The position numbers and the translations under genes are program-made. Under the pieces are notes generated by a model, which saw only the letters and a list, made by a program, of their open reading frames with translations, did not search any database and was not told the DNA's origin. Of a stretch of 64,000 bases of DNA, positions 36,431 through 46,300 are shown piece after piece. The DNA lies in the NCBI GenBank assembly GCA_019448385.1, contig JAGTXO010000002.1, positions 434,001 to 498,000 on the forward strand. Reading direction: 5' to 3'. The first letter of the stretch is position 1. Every line of letters starts with the position of its first letter. This stretch comes from Diacronema lutheri (taxonomy: Eukaryota > Haptophyta > Pavlovophyceae > Pavlovales > Pavlovaceae).

Positions 36431-36930
36431 CGCACGGCCGAGCCGCGCAGCGGTCGACGCTTTGCGGGCTCTGCCCAGGTCGCGCGCGGCTGGCGACGCG
36501 TGCCGCGCGCGGCACGACCGTGCACGCCGCCACCCGTGGCCGAGCGCGCCGCACCAGCCGGCCCGCTCCAACCGCCGTGCGGATCACGGACGCTCGCTAC
36601 GGCTCGTCGGCGCGCGTCACCTGCGCCGGCGGCCACGGCGCCGTCTGCTCCGGCCTCGTCGCGAGCAGCCCGACCGCTGCTCGCCGCCCGCACGCCGCCG
36701 CAGCAACGCTGCGCGTCGTGCTCCCCCGCTCGCCAAACGCGAAGAGCTCCCTCACAAGGACGTCCTTCCGAACGGCCCGCGCTGCACTCGGGGCGCGATC
36801 GTGCCCCTGATCGGATTTGGCTTGACCATCTATACATTTCGTGTACCGACCACCCATTTGAATCTGTTCATAGTCTTCTCCAGTCAGGGAGAAAGAAGGC
36901 TTGCTCCCGCTTCTCCGCTTCGAGCACGGA
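36431..36930 (+). other. Gene-free right margin of the Fanzor element; candidate guide-RNA region
   Basis: No convincing gene lies between the Fanzor stop and the next host gene. The first 370 bp remain very GC rich and contain an 18-bp perfect palindrome at 36499-36516. Composition shifts back to host-like, less GC-rich DNA from about 36810 (ccatctatacatttcgtg), which may mark the element end. Guide RNAs of TnpB and Fanzor genes often come from this position just 3' of the gene, so this is the first place to look. Terminal repeats pairing with the left side were not found by eye. Confidence 0.35.
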
Positions 36931-38760
36931 ATGCTGGCTGCGGTATGCCTCGTCCTCGCGCACGGCGGCGCGGTGCATGCGCGCGTGCCCGCGGGCGCGT
37001 TCGTGCGCGCGCCGCAAACGCGCGCGGCCGTACGATCCAATGCCGACGGCCGCGGCAGCGGCCATGGCATTGACGAGCCGAGCGCAAAGGCCAAGGAGGC
37101 CATCGGCACGATCGAGGTGCTCGTCAGCTCGGTGCTCTCGACCGTGCGCACCAACACGGACACCTGGCTGAACAGCGGCTGGTCGGTGAAGAAGCGCGCA
37201 GGGCAGTGGCTGCCCGAGGTTCGCCCCAATTCGGAGGATATTGCGATGCGCCTCGCACCCGCCGATGCGCCGGCGCGCGCGACCGCGGGCGGCGAGGGCG
37301 AGGTGCTCGACGCCATCGACGTGGAGATCACCGTCCCGACGGCTGCAAACGGCGCGAGCGCGGCTCCAGCGGACTTGCAAGCAGCGCGGCGGAGTGGGTT
37401 GGCTGAGGTGACCAGCGCCAACCTGCAGACCGACTTCATCGCCTTCCTCGCCGAGCGCGAGGCCGGCGGCGGCGGTGCGGTGAGCGTCGGATGGAACGGC
37501 GCGGTCACGTTCAAGTCGCGCGCCGAGCTCGCGCGCGTGGTCGCCGACTTCTCGTATGAGAAGCTGCGCCAAATCAGCGCCGCCGCGCGCGCGCTCGCCC
37601 GCTACGTCGATGATCTCGAGGCTGAGCTCGAGACGGCCGACGTGCAGGTCGTGCAGCTGCGCGCGCAGATGCGCGAGTCGGCGCGGCTCGCGGCGGAGCG
37701 CGACGCGGCGCTCGCCGACGTGCAGCGCCGAGCAAGCGAAGTGGAGAGCCAGCTGGGCGCAACCGTTGCCGAGCTCGAGGCAGGCGAGCGCGCCCTCGTC
37801 GAGGCCGAGCAGCGCGCGGAGGACGCTGCGTCGGAGCTTCTCGAGTTGCAGCGCCGCTTGCGTGAGGCGGAGGCGCGCGGCGAGTCGGTCGCCGAGCAGC
37901 GGCGCGAGGCGGAAAGCCTTGGCGTCAAGTTTGAGACGCAGCTCCTTGACGCCGAGCGCCGTGCTCTCGCCGGCGAGCGTACCAAGCGCAAGCTCGCCGC
38001 CGAGCTTGACCAGCTCGCGCGCGCGCGCGCCGACGCCGACCTCCGCGCGCAGAGTGCCAACCAACTCGCACAGGTGAGAGACGCGCGCGCGCGGCGGACG
38101 AGCAGTGCCCTTGCGCGTTTGACGCATCGAGCGCCCGCCGCGCCGCGCCCCGCTCGCAGGCGCTGGAGCAGCGCTCGCTCGCCGCCGAGGCGATGGCTGA
38201 GCGCAAGGCCGACGAGCTCGAGCTCATGCTCTCGCAGAGGGAGCGCAACAACGCGCAGCTGCAGCAGGCGGTCGGCGCGCTCGAACGCAGGCTCGAGGCG
38301 CTCGCGCAAGCCGCCTCCGCGGAGCCGACGGGCGACGACGCGAGCTCGCAGGGCGTTCTCGACGTTGAGGGCGAGACGCGCCGGCTACGTGCCGAGTTGC
38401 GCGACATAGTGGATGCCGACACTCTCGACTTCCGAGCAGCCGTGGCGGGCGCGAGCGGCGCCGGCGGTGCGCTTGGCTCGTCGCCGACGGACGGCCGCAG
38501 CCGCGTGGGCGGCCCTCCGCCCCTCTCGCGGATGCGCAAGGCCGAGCTCGTCGCCGAGTGCGAAAGTGTGCGCCCGCGCGGCCGCCAGCGCGTGCAACGC
38601 CGCCGCGCGCCAGCCGCGGCGCTTGTCAGCGCACGCGCTGACCTCGTCCGTTCTATCGGCGCCTCCCTTTGGCGCACCAGGCCACGAAATCGATTCAGAA
38701 GGAACGGTCGCCGAGCTGCGCGCGCGTCTGCGCGTGGAGCGCAAGCGCTCTCAGGGGTAG
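36931..38760 (+). CDS. Probable plastid-targeted coiled-coil protein with C-terminal SAP-like motif
   Basis: Three exons (36931-38073, 38160-38565, 38681-38760) with GT-AG introns of 86 and 115 bp give about 542 aa. The start MLAAVCLVLAHGGAVHA is a signal peptide. It is followed by AGAFVRAPQTRAAV, which fits the Phe-containing cleavage site of presequences for plastids of secondary red origin. Residues about 210-435 form a long coiled coil of Glu/Ala/Arg heptads (ELETADVQVVQLRAQM, LEQRSLAAEAMAERK). The last 35 residues, split by the second intron, read MRKAELVAECE then EGTVAELRARLRVERK, which resembles a SAP-type helix-turn-helix; that could bind nucleic acid, so a nucleoid role is possible but unproven. 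No known orthologue is recognised. It directly follows the accessory block. Confidence 0.6.
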
Positions 38761-38776
38761 CACCGTTTTTCCAATC

Positions 38777-40141
38777 ATGTGCGATGGCAGCCACGTAGCG
38801 CCCGACGTGGGTGCAGGGAGGCGAGGGTGGTCGCCAAAAGTAGGGCGCTCTCGACCGCGCGACGCACGAGGGCGGCCTGAAGGAGGGCCTCCGACGAACC
38901 GCACCGACTTTTACGACGCGGGAGAGACCGCTCGGTATTCGTCCGCCGCTGCGCGGACGGGCATCCAGCGCGAGCTCAGCGAGCGCGCCGTCCACCTGCT
39001 CTACGGCCTCTCTGCGTGGGACGCGGGCGCGCGGCTCGCGCCGCAGCTGCTCGTGGACGTCGGCTGTGGTGCTGGCGCGAGTTCCGAAGTCCCGCGGGCC
39101 TGCGGTCACTTTGTGATCGGCCTCGACATCTCGCCGAGCATGCTCGCGGCGGCTGCGCGCAGCCAGGACGCGATCTGTTGCGACATGGGCGAAGGGCTGC
39201 CACTGCGGCCGAGCGCGCACCTCGACGGTGGCATCTCCATCTCAGCGCTGCAGTGGCTCTGCTCTGACGAGCTCGAGCCCAAGTTGCGCGCGCTGCTGAT
39301 GGCGTTGCACGCATCTCTACGCCCAGGCGCGCGCTTCGTCGCGCAGTTTTACCCGAGCGCACCGACGGACACGAAGCGGCTTGCGCGGTGCGCGGCGGCC
39401 TGCGGGTGGGGCGCGTGCGCTCACGAGTCGCGTGCGAGCGCGCACGCCGTCGTCTTCGACCTGCCTCACGCGAACCGCGCCGCGCGCCTCTTCCTCTGCC
39501 TCGAGCGCGGCGACGAGCGAGAGCCCGGACAGCCGGAAGCGCGCGAGCGAGCCTCGGCCGTCGAGCCGGCCCGGTGTGCTCGCGCGAGCTGCGCGTCGCT
39601 GCTACGCTGCCCGTGCGCATGGCCGCACGACGCGTCGTGCTCGCTGCAGCTGCACGCGCGCTCGAGCGCCTTTTGCGACGAGCTGGCGCGCCGGCTCGGC
39701 GGCGCCGCCAGCGCGGGCACCGCATGGGAGACGCGGATGCAGCGCGAGCATGCGCAGCTCGCCAAGCGGCTGCAGCACGCGCTGCAGCGGCTGTGGGCAG
39801 AAGCAGGGCTGGCAGAGCCGCTCGTGCGCGCCGCGCGCGAGCGGCTTCGCCGGCCGTCAGCCGCGCCGTGCGGCGCACCGGGCGGTGGTCACGTGAGCCC
39901 TGCCGACGGACTGCGCAGGCGCGCACGGCTGGAGGCATGGCTGGCCGGCGAGCAGCGCGCGCACGCGCGGCACATGCACGCCGCCTGGCAAGAGGCGAGC
40001 GCAGCGGGGCTACCCGCCCTCGCCGCGGATGCGGAGGCGGAGGTGCTCGCCATGCACGCACTGCCCTGCTTCGCATCGAGCGATTTCTATCTCTGCCGGG
40101 CAAAGCGGAAGCGAGGGGCCGCAGCGACTGACGCCATGTGA
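38777..40141 (+). CDS. BUD23: BUD23/WBSCR22-like rRNA (guanine-N7) methyltransferase
   Basis: A single-exon 454-aa frame. The start region RPEGGPPTNRTDFYDAGETA followed by IQRELSERAVHLL is typical of Bud23. The SAM-binding motifs follow: LLVDVGCGAGASSE, IGLDISPSML, CDMGEGLPLRP, and then ISISALQWLCSD and FVAQFYPSAPTDTKRL. Bud23 methylates one guanine of 18S rRNA at N7 and aids small-subunit assembly, acting with Trm112. The usual protein is about 280 aa and ends in a basic tail. Here the C-terminal half is about 170 residues longer, with a Cys-rich stretch and helices, and ends in YLCRAKRKRG. The extension is unusual and could include an unrecognised intron. The core call is firm. Confidence 0.85.
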   Translation: MCDGSHVAPDVGAGRRGWSPKVGRSRPRDARGRPEGGPPTNRTDFYDAGETARYSSAAARTGIQRELSERAVHLLYGLSAWDAGARLAPQLLVDVGCGAGASSEVPRACGHFVIGLDISPSMLAAAARSQDAICCDMGEGLPLRPSAHLDGGISISALQWLCSDELEPKLRALLMALHASLRPGARFVAQFYPSAPTDTKRLARCAAACGWGACAHESRASAHAVVFDLPHANRAARLFLCLERGDEREPGQPEARERASAVEPARCARASCASLLRCPCAWPHDASCSLQLHARSSAFCDELARRLGGAASAGTAWETRMQREHAQLAKRLQHALQRLWAEAGLAEPLVRAARERLRRPSAAPCGAPGGGHVSPADGLRRRARLEAWLAGEQRAHARHMHAAWQEASAAGLPALAADAEAEVLAMHALPCFASSDFYLCRAKRKRGAAATDAM

Positions 40142-40182
40142 CCCGGCCTCACAATCGATCTCGGCCCAACTTGGACGGGCGC

Positions 40183-41460
40183 TTACTGATACCGCGGCAG
40201 CTTTTGTGAGGCCTGCGTGTCGTTGGCCTCGGAGGCAGCGGCCGGTTGTACGGGTCCAAGGCCAAACGGGCGCTTAGGCACACCCATCGTGAAGCCAAGC
40301 GCGGCAGCAGCGGCCGGCCGCGATGGGCCGCCAGAGGGCTGAGGCGGGGGCGCGCGCATGTGCTGCTGCGGCGGCGGCGGCTGCTGCTGCCCCTGCTGCT
40401 GCCGCCTCTTGTGCCGGTAGTCCGGGATCGGCGTGGGCTCCTGCGGTTTGGGGTCGTTCCAGAAATAGGTGTGGTCAAGCGCGTTGTGCGCGCTAATGCG
40501 TCCGCCCTTGTCCGCTTCGTTGCACGGGTCGTGCGCGCGCGGGTCGAGGCAGAGGAGCTTGTCGAGCAGGTCGAGCGCCTCGCGGTCCGTGACTTCGCGC
40601 CCGAGGCGGCGCGCAATGTTGCGCACGCAGAGCGGCCGGTTGGGCGCGACGAGCATCTTGTCGTAATAGGGCAGCTTCGAGACGCCCGGCCAGACGGACT
40701 CGCTCGGCGTGCCGCACAGCTCGCAGATCCGCTCGAGCTGGTTGACCTCGTCCCTGCCCGGCAGGAGCGCGCGCTTGGTGATGAGTTCAAAAAAGACGCA
40801 CCCAATCGACCACATGTCGACGGCGGTCGTGTAGCGGGTCGCGCCGAGGAGCAGCTCGGGTGGACGGTACCAGAGCGTGATGCACCGGTTGGTTAACTCG
40901 CCCGCCTTGTCCCGCTCGAAGCGGCGCGCGAGGCCAAAATCACCGAGCTTGAGCTCGCCCTTCCGGTTGATGAGCAAGTTCGCCGCCTTGATATCGCGGT
41001 GCAGCACGTTGTTGGCGTGCACGTAGTGAATGCCCTCGAGCAGCTGCTTCATGAAGCCCTTCACCTGCGCCGGTGCGAACATCTGCTTGCTGCTCTCCAT
41101 TAAGCCCGTAAGGTCGTAGTCCATGAACTCAAAGACCATGTAGATCGAGCCCTTCCCGCGGTTAGCCTCGCTCGGCGCGTTGGTCACAATCTCCATCAGG
41201 TCGACGACGTTCTTGTGCTTGAGCTGCTTCAAAATCTTGATCTCGCGCAGCGCCGTGATCGGGAAGCCGTCCGTCTCCTGGTCCTTGGTCATCCGGATCT
41301 TCTTGAGCGCCACGACCGCGTTCGTGTCCTTGGACGTCGCACGAAAGACGTCGCCGTACGTCCCCGAGCCCACCTTGTCCAGGTTTTCGAAGACATCCAC
41401 GTTGCGCACTACGCCCGCCGACGCGCCGACCGCGGGCGCGGCCGGGCCGTCGCCGCCCAT
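40183..41460 (-). CDS. CDK9: Cyclin-dependent kinase of the CDK9 (PITALRE) type
   Basis: A 425-aa kinase in one exon from the ATG at 41460 (MGGDGP); the frame is open further upstream. Motifs: glycine loop KVGSGTYGDV, lysine in VVALKKIRM, the cyclin-binding helix PITALREIKILKQL, catalytic loop HRDIKAANLL, DFGLARRF, and the T-loop TNRCITLWYRPPELLLG with its activating Thr. PITALRE is the signature of CDK9, the kinase of P-TEFb, which with cyclin T phosphorylates the RNA polymerase II tail and elongation factors. The C-terminal tail is Gln/Pro rich. CDK12/13-like kinases share much of this, so CDK9 versus CDKC naming is not absolute. It is convergent with BUD23 (41-bp gap) and divergent from the secreted protein at 41566. 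Confidence 0.92.
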   Translation of the reverse strand: MGGDGPAAPAVGASAGVVRNVDVFENLDKVGSGTYGDVFRATSKDTNAVVALKKIRMTKDQETDGFPITALREIKILKQLKHKNVVDLMEIVTNAPSEANRGKGSIYMVFEFMDYDLTGLMESSKQMFAPAQVKGFMKQLLEGIHYVHANNVLHRDIKAANLLINRKGELKLGDFGLARRFERDKAGELTNRCITLWYRPPELLLGATRYTTAVDMWSIGCVFFELITKRALLPGRDEVNQLERICELCGTPSESVWPGVSKLPYYDKMLVAPNRPLCVRNIARRLGREVTDREALDLLDKLLCLDPRAHDPCNEADKGGRISAHNALDHTYFWNDPKPQEPTPIPDYRHKRRQQQGQQQPPPPQQHMRAPPPQPSGGPSRPAAAAALGFTMGVPKRPFGLGPVQPAAASEANDTQASQKLPRYQ

Positions 41461-41565
41461 GCTCCTGTTCGCTCTCAGGGCGTGCCGCGCCCCTCCCAGG
41501 AAGGGCGGTGCCCCTTCCACCGCAGAGGGCAGCCACACGAGCCTCACCTCAAACTGAAACGCGTC
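41461..41565. promoter_or_regulatory. Divergent spacer, CDK9-like gene and secreted protein gene
   Basis: A 105-bp gap between opposite start codons, GC rich, without a TATA box. The kinase frame stays open through most of it. Confidence 0.35.
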
Positions 41566-42429
41566 ATGATGGCGCGCTGGCCCACTTTACTCGTCACGCT
41601 CCTGCTCAGGCCGTGCCTGTTGCTGTCGCTTGACGGCCCGTCGACGCTCATCATCACGCGCCCCGTTGACGGCGGGTTGCTCGTGTACGTTGAAGGCGCT
41701 GAGCGCACGATGAACACGTCGATGGAGTACACGTACGCGCTAGCGCGCCCGGCCGACGCAGACGCTCTGCGAATCTGCGTGGAGGTGCAGCGCTCTGCGA
41801 CGGGTCTCAACGGCGCGTACGTGTGGTTCGCCGAGGGGTGCTTTAGCACCAAGCAACCCCTGACGCTCGTGCTGCCCACGCATCCCGCAGCCTTTCGCGT
41901 CAAGGCCGCGCTTGCAGATCGCAGCACGCTGCTCGCGCACGGGCAGACGACGTTCGCGATCGCGCCAGCGCCGCCGTTCGCGCCTTCGTACGAGTGGAGC
42001 CTAGTGCCCCCTGGCGTTTCCGTTCCCGCCGGCCTCGAGGTGCAGATGGCGCTCGACGGGAGCGGCTCGATCGCGCGGATCCCCGATCCATTCCGGTTGC
42101 AAATCAGCCTCGCGGCACACCTCGGCATCTTTCGAGGCGACGTGCACCGAGGGACGACGATGGGTGCGCTCGCCGCGCTACTTGATGATCACGCGCTCCG
42201 CCGGCTACAGCTCCACCCGGCCGAGCTCGGCACGAGGGCATGTGCCAGCGTCGCGATGAGCGTGCCTGTGAGCGATGGCAGTGGCTCGAGCCGCGAGCTC
42301 ACCCTGCCGCTCGGCATGACGGCGGAGCAATGCGAGCTTTTTTCCAACCAGTCGCGTCTGCGCATCACTTGGCACCCGTGCAAAGACGAGCCTGCCCCTG
42401 ATGAGAGCTGGCCGAGGGGCCATGGCTGA
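41566..42429 (+). CDS. Secreted or ER-lumenal protein of unknown function
   Basis: A single-exon 287-aa protein. It begins with a clear signal peptide (MMARWPTLLVTLLLRPCLLL) and continues with beta-rich sequence of even composition (IITRPVDGGLLVYVEG, FRVKAALADRSTLLAHG, YEWSLVPPGVSVPAG). Several cysteines are spread through the protein. It resembles a chain of two or three beta-sandwich domains, but I do not recognise the family. No C-terminal membrane span or ER-retention signal is seen, so it is probably secreted or lumenal. It is convergent with the gene at 42490 across a 60-bp gap holding an 18-nt G run. Confidence 0.55.
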   Translation: MMARWPTLLVTLLLRPCLLLSLDGPSTLIITRPVDGGLLVYVEGAERTMNTSMEYTYALARPADADALRICVEVQRSATGLNGAYVWFAEGCFSTKQPLTLVLPTHPAAFRVKAALADRSTLLAHGQTTFAIAPAPPFAPSYEWSLVPPGVSVPAGLEVQMALDGSGSIARIPDPFRLQISLAAHLGIFRGDVHRGTTMGALAALLDDHALRRLQLHPAELGTRACASVAMSVPVSDGSGSSRELTLPLGMTAEQCELFSNQSRLRITWHPCKDEPAPDESWPRGHG

Positions 42430-42463
42430 ACTCACCCAAGGTCAGTAGTTGAGAAGTTGGGGA

Positions 42464-42481
42464 GGGGGGGGGGGGGGGGGG
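42464..42481. repeat. G18 run in a convergent gap
   Basis: Eighteen guanines between two stop codons, likely in the 3' untranslated regions of both genes. Confidence 0.85.
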
Positions 42482-42489
42482 TCAGGGTC

Positions 42490-43323
42490 TCATCCGGCGA
42501 GTTGCCGCGTCGCCGCGAGCTCGGCGGGCAGTTCGAACCGCCTGGGGCTGCACGCGTCCTCGTCATACTCGAGCTCACTGACGAGCTCGCGCTCCGCGCG
42601 CTTGACGTCAAGCGCATTGCGCTCCTTGAACGAGAGCGTCCGCGTGCGCTCGCGCAGCTGCGGCCCGCTCTGCGCGCTCGGCGCGTAGCGCCTCCTGCCG
42701 AGCACGAGGCTGGGCGTGACGCCCTCTCTGTGAAAGAAGCCCTCCGAGTAAACCACGTGCTCGCGAGACTGGCCGCCCGCAGGCACGACGTCGCCCTCGC
42801 GCAGCGTGTGGTGCAGTGGCACACGACGCTTGGTGCCGACCTGCTGCTCGATATCAAAAGTGCCTGAGCGCGCAAGAAACGCTCTCTGTCCGTCGCGCAG
42901 CACATGCCCCTTGCGATTGAGCTCGTCCTCGATCGTTGTGTATGGTCGGCCGGCGCCGGGCGGCGAAAAGTGCCTCCGCTGCGCGCGCACGTAGTCGAGG
43001 TTCGCCGGTGGCTCGAGAGGCTTCTTGCCCTGCTTGAGGCTGCCGCCTATGCCCCAGTTTGGACCAGCAAAGGGCTCGGCGACCGTCTGGCGCAACCCCT
43101 GCGGGTAGATATTCCGCTGCAGGTCGGGCTGCGGCCGCGTGCGGTCGGACTCGACGAGCATGCCCGCGTGGCTGAAGGTGCGCATTGACGGGCGCCACGG
43201 ATCGGGCGGAGCGGCGCCGAACGCAGAAAAGCCGCCGCTCAGCGTGTGGCCGGGAGCCACGTGCCGCTCGGGCTGGCGGCCACGGCGCTGGAGTCCCCAA
43301 CGTGCAGAGTCGTCCACCTCCAT
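42490..43323 (-). CDS. Pro/Gly-rich protein of unknown function (277 aa)
   Basis: A single exon from the ATG at 43323 (MEVDDSARWGLQRRG). The protein has no long helices or membrane spans. It is made of short loop-rich motifs with aromatic and Pro/Gly anchors: GHTLSGGFSAFGAAPPDPW, PNWGIGGSLKQGKKP, GRPYTTIEDELNRKGHVL, HTLREGDVVPAGG, LGRRRYAPSAQSGP. Such strings recall proteins that lie along microtubule walls in cilia, but this is only a resemblance. The ending is charged (ERELVSELEYDEDACSP). It shares a 49-bp divergent gap with the USO1 gene. Confidence 0.5.
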   Translation of the reverse strand: MEVDDSARWGLQRRGRQPERHVAPGHTLSGGFSAFGAAPPDPWRPSMRTFSHAGMLVESDRTRPQPDLQRNIYPQGLRQTVAEPFAGPNWGIGGSLKQGKKPLEPPANLDYVRAQRRHFSPPGAGRPYTTIEDELNRKGHVLRDGQRAFLARSGTFDIEQQVGTKRRVPLHHTLREGDVVPAGGQSREHVVYSEGFFHREGVTPSLVLGRRRYAPSAQSGPQLRERTRTLSFKERNALDVKRAERELVSELEYDEDACSPRRFELPAELAATRQLAG

Positions 43324-43372
43324 GCTCTTCCGTAACAGGCCGATTCTTGCCCCCGAACGACCGGGGAGCGTG
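43324..43372. promoter_or_regulatory. Divergent spacer, gene at 42490-43323 and USO1-like gene
   Basis: Only 49 bp lie between the chosen start codons, the tightest pair in the window. An alternative USO1 ATG at 43322 would overlap the other gene's start codon. Confidence 0.35.
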
Positions 43373-46300
43373 ATGTGGGGGAGGATGATGGCGGGCGGCG
43401 CGGAGCCGTCGCTTGAGCAACGGGCCTCGCGGCTTTTTGATCGGCTCGAGACCGCGCCGCAGCCCGAGGACCGCAGGCAGGCGCTCGATGCACTCAGCGC
43501 GATGGTCTCGGAGCACGCCGTGCGGCTGAGCGGCGCAGAAGCGGTCGGCGTGCTGCTGCGCGCCCTTGCGGACGCGGACGATGTCGAGATGAAGCGCGAC
43601 GTGCTCGATGTGCTCGTCGACCTGCTCGATCCCAAGGTGCCGTCGTCCGATCTCGCCGCCGCGGCCGCAAAGGCTGCGCACAACCTCGACGCCGTGCTCG
43701 AGGACCCGAGCGCGATCGTGGCGATCCTCGGCTGCCTCGAGCTCGAAGATCAGCGGCTGCGATACAACGCGATCCAGCTGATGCTCGTCGTGCTCGCCGC
43801 CGAGCGCGGCCGCGTGCAGGGCTTTTTGCTCTCCAACCCGATGGGTGCGGCCGCCGCGACCGATCTGCTCTCCGACCGGCGTGAGGTGGTGCGCAACCAT
43901 GCGCTCCTGCTCCTAGCCGAGCTCACAAAGGGCTCGACAGAGATCGGCCGCTTCGTCGCTTTCCAGGGCGCCTTCGACCGGCTCCTCGAGATCGTCGAGG
44001 AGGAGGCCGAGGAAGGCGGCTCGATCATCCTGCACGATGCGCTCGCGTTGATAGCGACCCTCCTCGTGCGCAACCCGGCAACGCAGCGGCTTTTTGCGGA
44101 GACGGGCGGCGTGCAGAAGCTCCTCCCCTTCCTCTCAAGCGACACGACGGACGCGGCCACCGCGAAATTTGCGCCCAAGCAGCTCACCGGCTCGCAGGTG
44201 GGCCCGCGCGCCCCCTCTCGCGTGCGCGCCCGCCGCCGGGCAGCAGACTCAACCACCGAGACGCACGCGCGCTCGGCGGCCGCACGCCGCGCAGGTCCGC
44301 GTTTGCGAAGTGCTGAGCGCGCTCGTCGACGAGCCGCTCGCCGCGTCAGATGGCGCGCCGCTCGCGCTCGACGGCAGCGCGCGCGCCTGCCGCGCCCTGC
44401 TCGGCAGCGCCGGCATCGTGGCCGCTCTGGCGCAGCTCGCAACCTCGGCGACGACCGCGACCGAGCCAGCGCTGCGCAGCGCGGCGATGCGGGCGCTGTG
44501 CGGTGCGATCCGCGCGCACGAGCCAAACCAGCAGCTGTTGCTCGGGCTGCACGTGGCGATCCCGCCCGCGCGCACCGAGAGCGCACCGCTCCGCCTGCTC
44601 AACCTTGGGCTGAGGGCTTCGACGCGCGCGGCTGCGGAGCCGCCGTTGCGTGTGCTCCGCGCGCTGCTCGACGGGTCGGCACACGCGCAATTGCACCTCG
44701 CCGCGAGCCTCGCGCCGGTGCCCACGGGGCTGAGTGCCGGCGCGCCCACCGCGGCCGGCGGCGCGGCGGGCGCGGCAGGCGGCGGTGTTGGGGGCGTGTT
44801 GGCACCCTCCTTCTGCCGCACCCTCGCGCTCGTGCTCGTCGGCGGCGCGGCGCCGAGCGCGACGCAGGCGCAGCTCGCCGCGGCGGTCATAGCATCGCTC
44901 GTGCGCGGGAACAAGGACGTGAAGGAGCTGCTCATGCGCATGCCTGTTGAGCCCAGCCTCGACGACACGGCCACGGCCCAACCACACGGCGCAGCGCGCG
45001 TGGACGGCGCGGAGGGGGCGCTGCCCACGGCAGCGAGCGCCGGAATGCTCGGGCGCATCTGCGCGCGCGTGCTCGCAGTCGCGCGCCCGGCCGCTGAATC
45101 GGCCGACGACGCTGAGCTTGACATGCCGCGCGCGGCGCACGCGCTTGCGTTGCTTCGGTCGATGGCGGACTTTGCCGATGGGAGCGCGCGCGCGGTCGCT
45201 CTCATCTTGGGCTGGCCCGCTCTCCTGCCAGCGCTCGTCGACATTGCGGCGGGAGGCGTGGCGTCGGAGCAGCCCGCGCTGGCGGGCGCGGACGCCGACA
45301 CCGCCGCCGCCGCGCCCGCCCGCGCCTCGCGGCCGCCTCTCCCACTCGCCGCCAACGCGGATGCTGCGATGCACATTCGTGGCGCAGCGGTGCGCGCACG
45401 CACCCCGCCAGAGCAGCCGCGCCGCGCGCGCGCGCGGTGGCGAGGCTGTGCGGCAGCAAGCGCGCCTGACGAGTCGCCCATCCGCCCCACCTCCGCCCCC
45501 GACCTATTGCCAACCCCCGCGCACAGGCTACTGTCCTGGGCCGCTGCCTGCTGCACACCGATGATGAGAAGGGGCCGATCTCGGCTCGCGCGCTCCTCGA
45601 GCTGTTGCACCGCAGGCTTGGGCTCGACTCGCTGCTCGAGAGCCTTGAGCGCGTGCGCACCTCGCCGCAGCTCGTCGCGGCCAGCCGCGCCAGCGGCGCG
45701 CCCGGCGGCGCGAGCGCGCGAGCCCCCTTTCCGTCCGCGGCCGACGCCGAGCAGATCGATGCGGTCATTCTGCCTTGCGTCGGCCCGCTGCCGCTCTTCT
45801 CGGCGGCGGATGCCGCGGCTCTCAGCGCGACGCGCGATGGCGTGCAGGACGCGATCCTGCAGCTCTATGCCGCAGCGGCCTCGCCCCTGCCAGGGGCGCC
45901 GGCCCAGCCTGCCAAGCCGCACGAGCATTCGGTCGAGCCGCCAGCAGCCGCGCCAGCGCTCGAGGCCGAGCGCGCAGAGGGCGGTGTGCCAGGCAATGGC
46001 GCTGCGGCCGACGCGGATGCGGCCCAGCGCGGCGACGCCGCTCGCATGGACGGCCCTGCGACGGTCGGGGTCGAAGGACTGCCACGCGTCCACGCCGCCG
46101 AGTCGGGGCTCCCCGGCACGGACGGCGCGTGCGACCAACTTGCGCTCTCGTACAAGCAGCTCATCCGCGAGCAGGACGAGCAGCTAAGCGCGGCGCGGGA
46201 AGCCGTCGCGAGAGCCGCCGCCGCGCAGGACGACGCAACCACCGCCGCGGCGCTCCACTTTGCCGATGCGCGCCGCTCACTCATCGGCGTGCGCGCGTTG

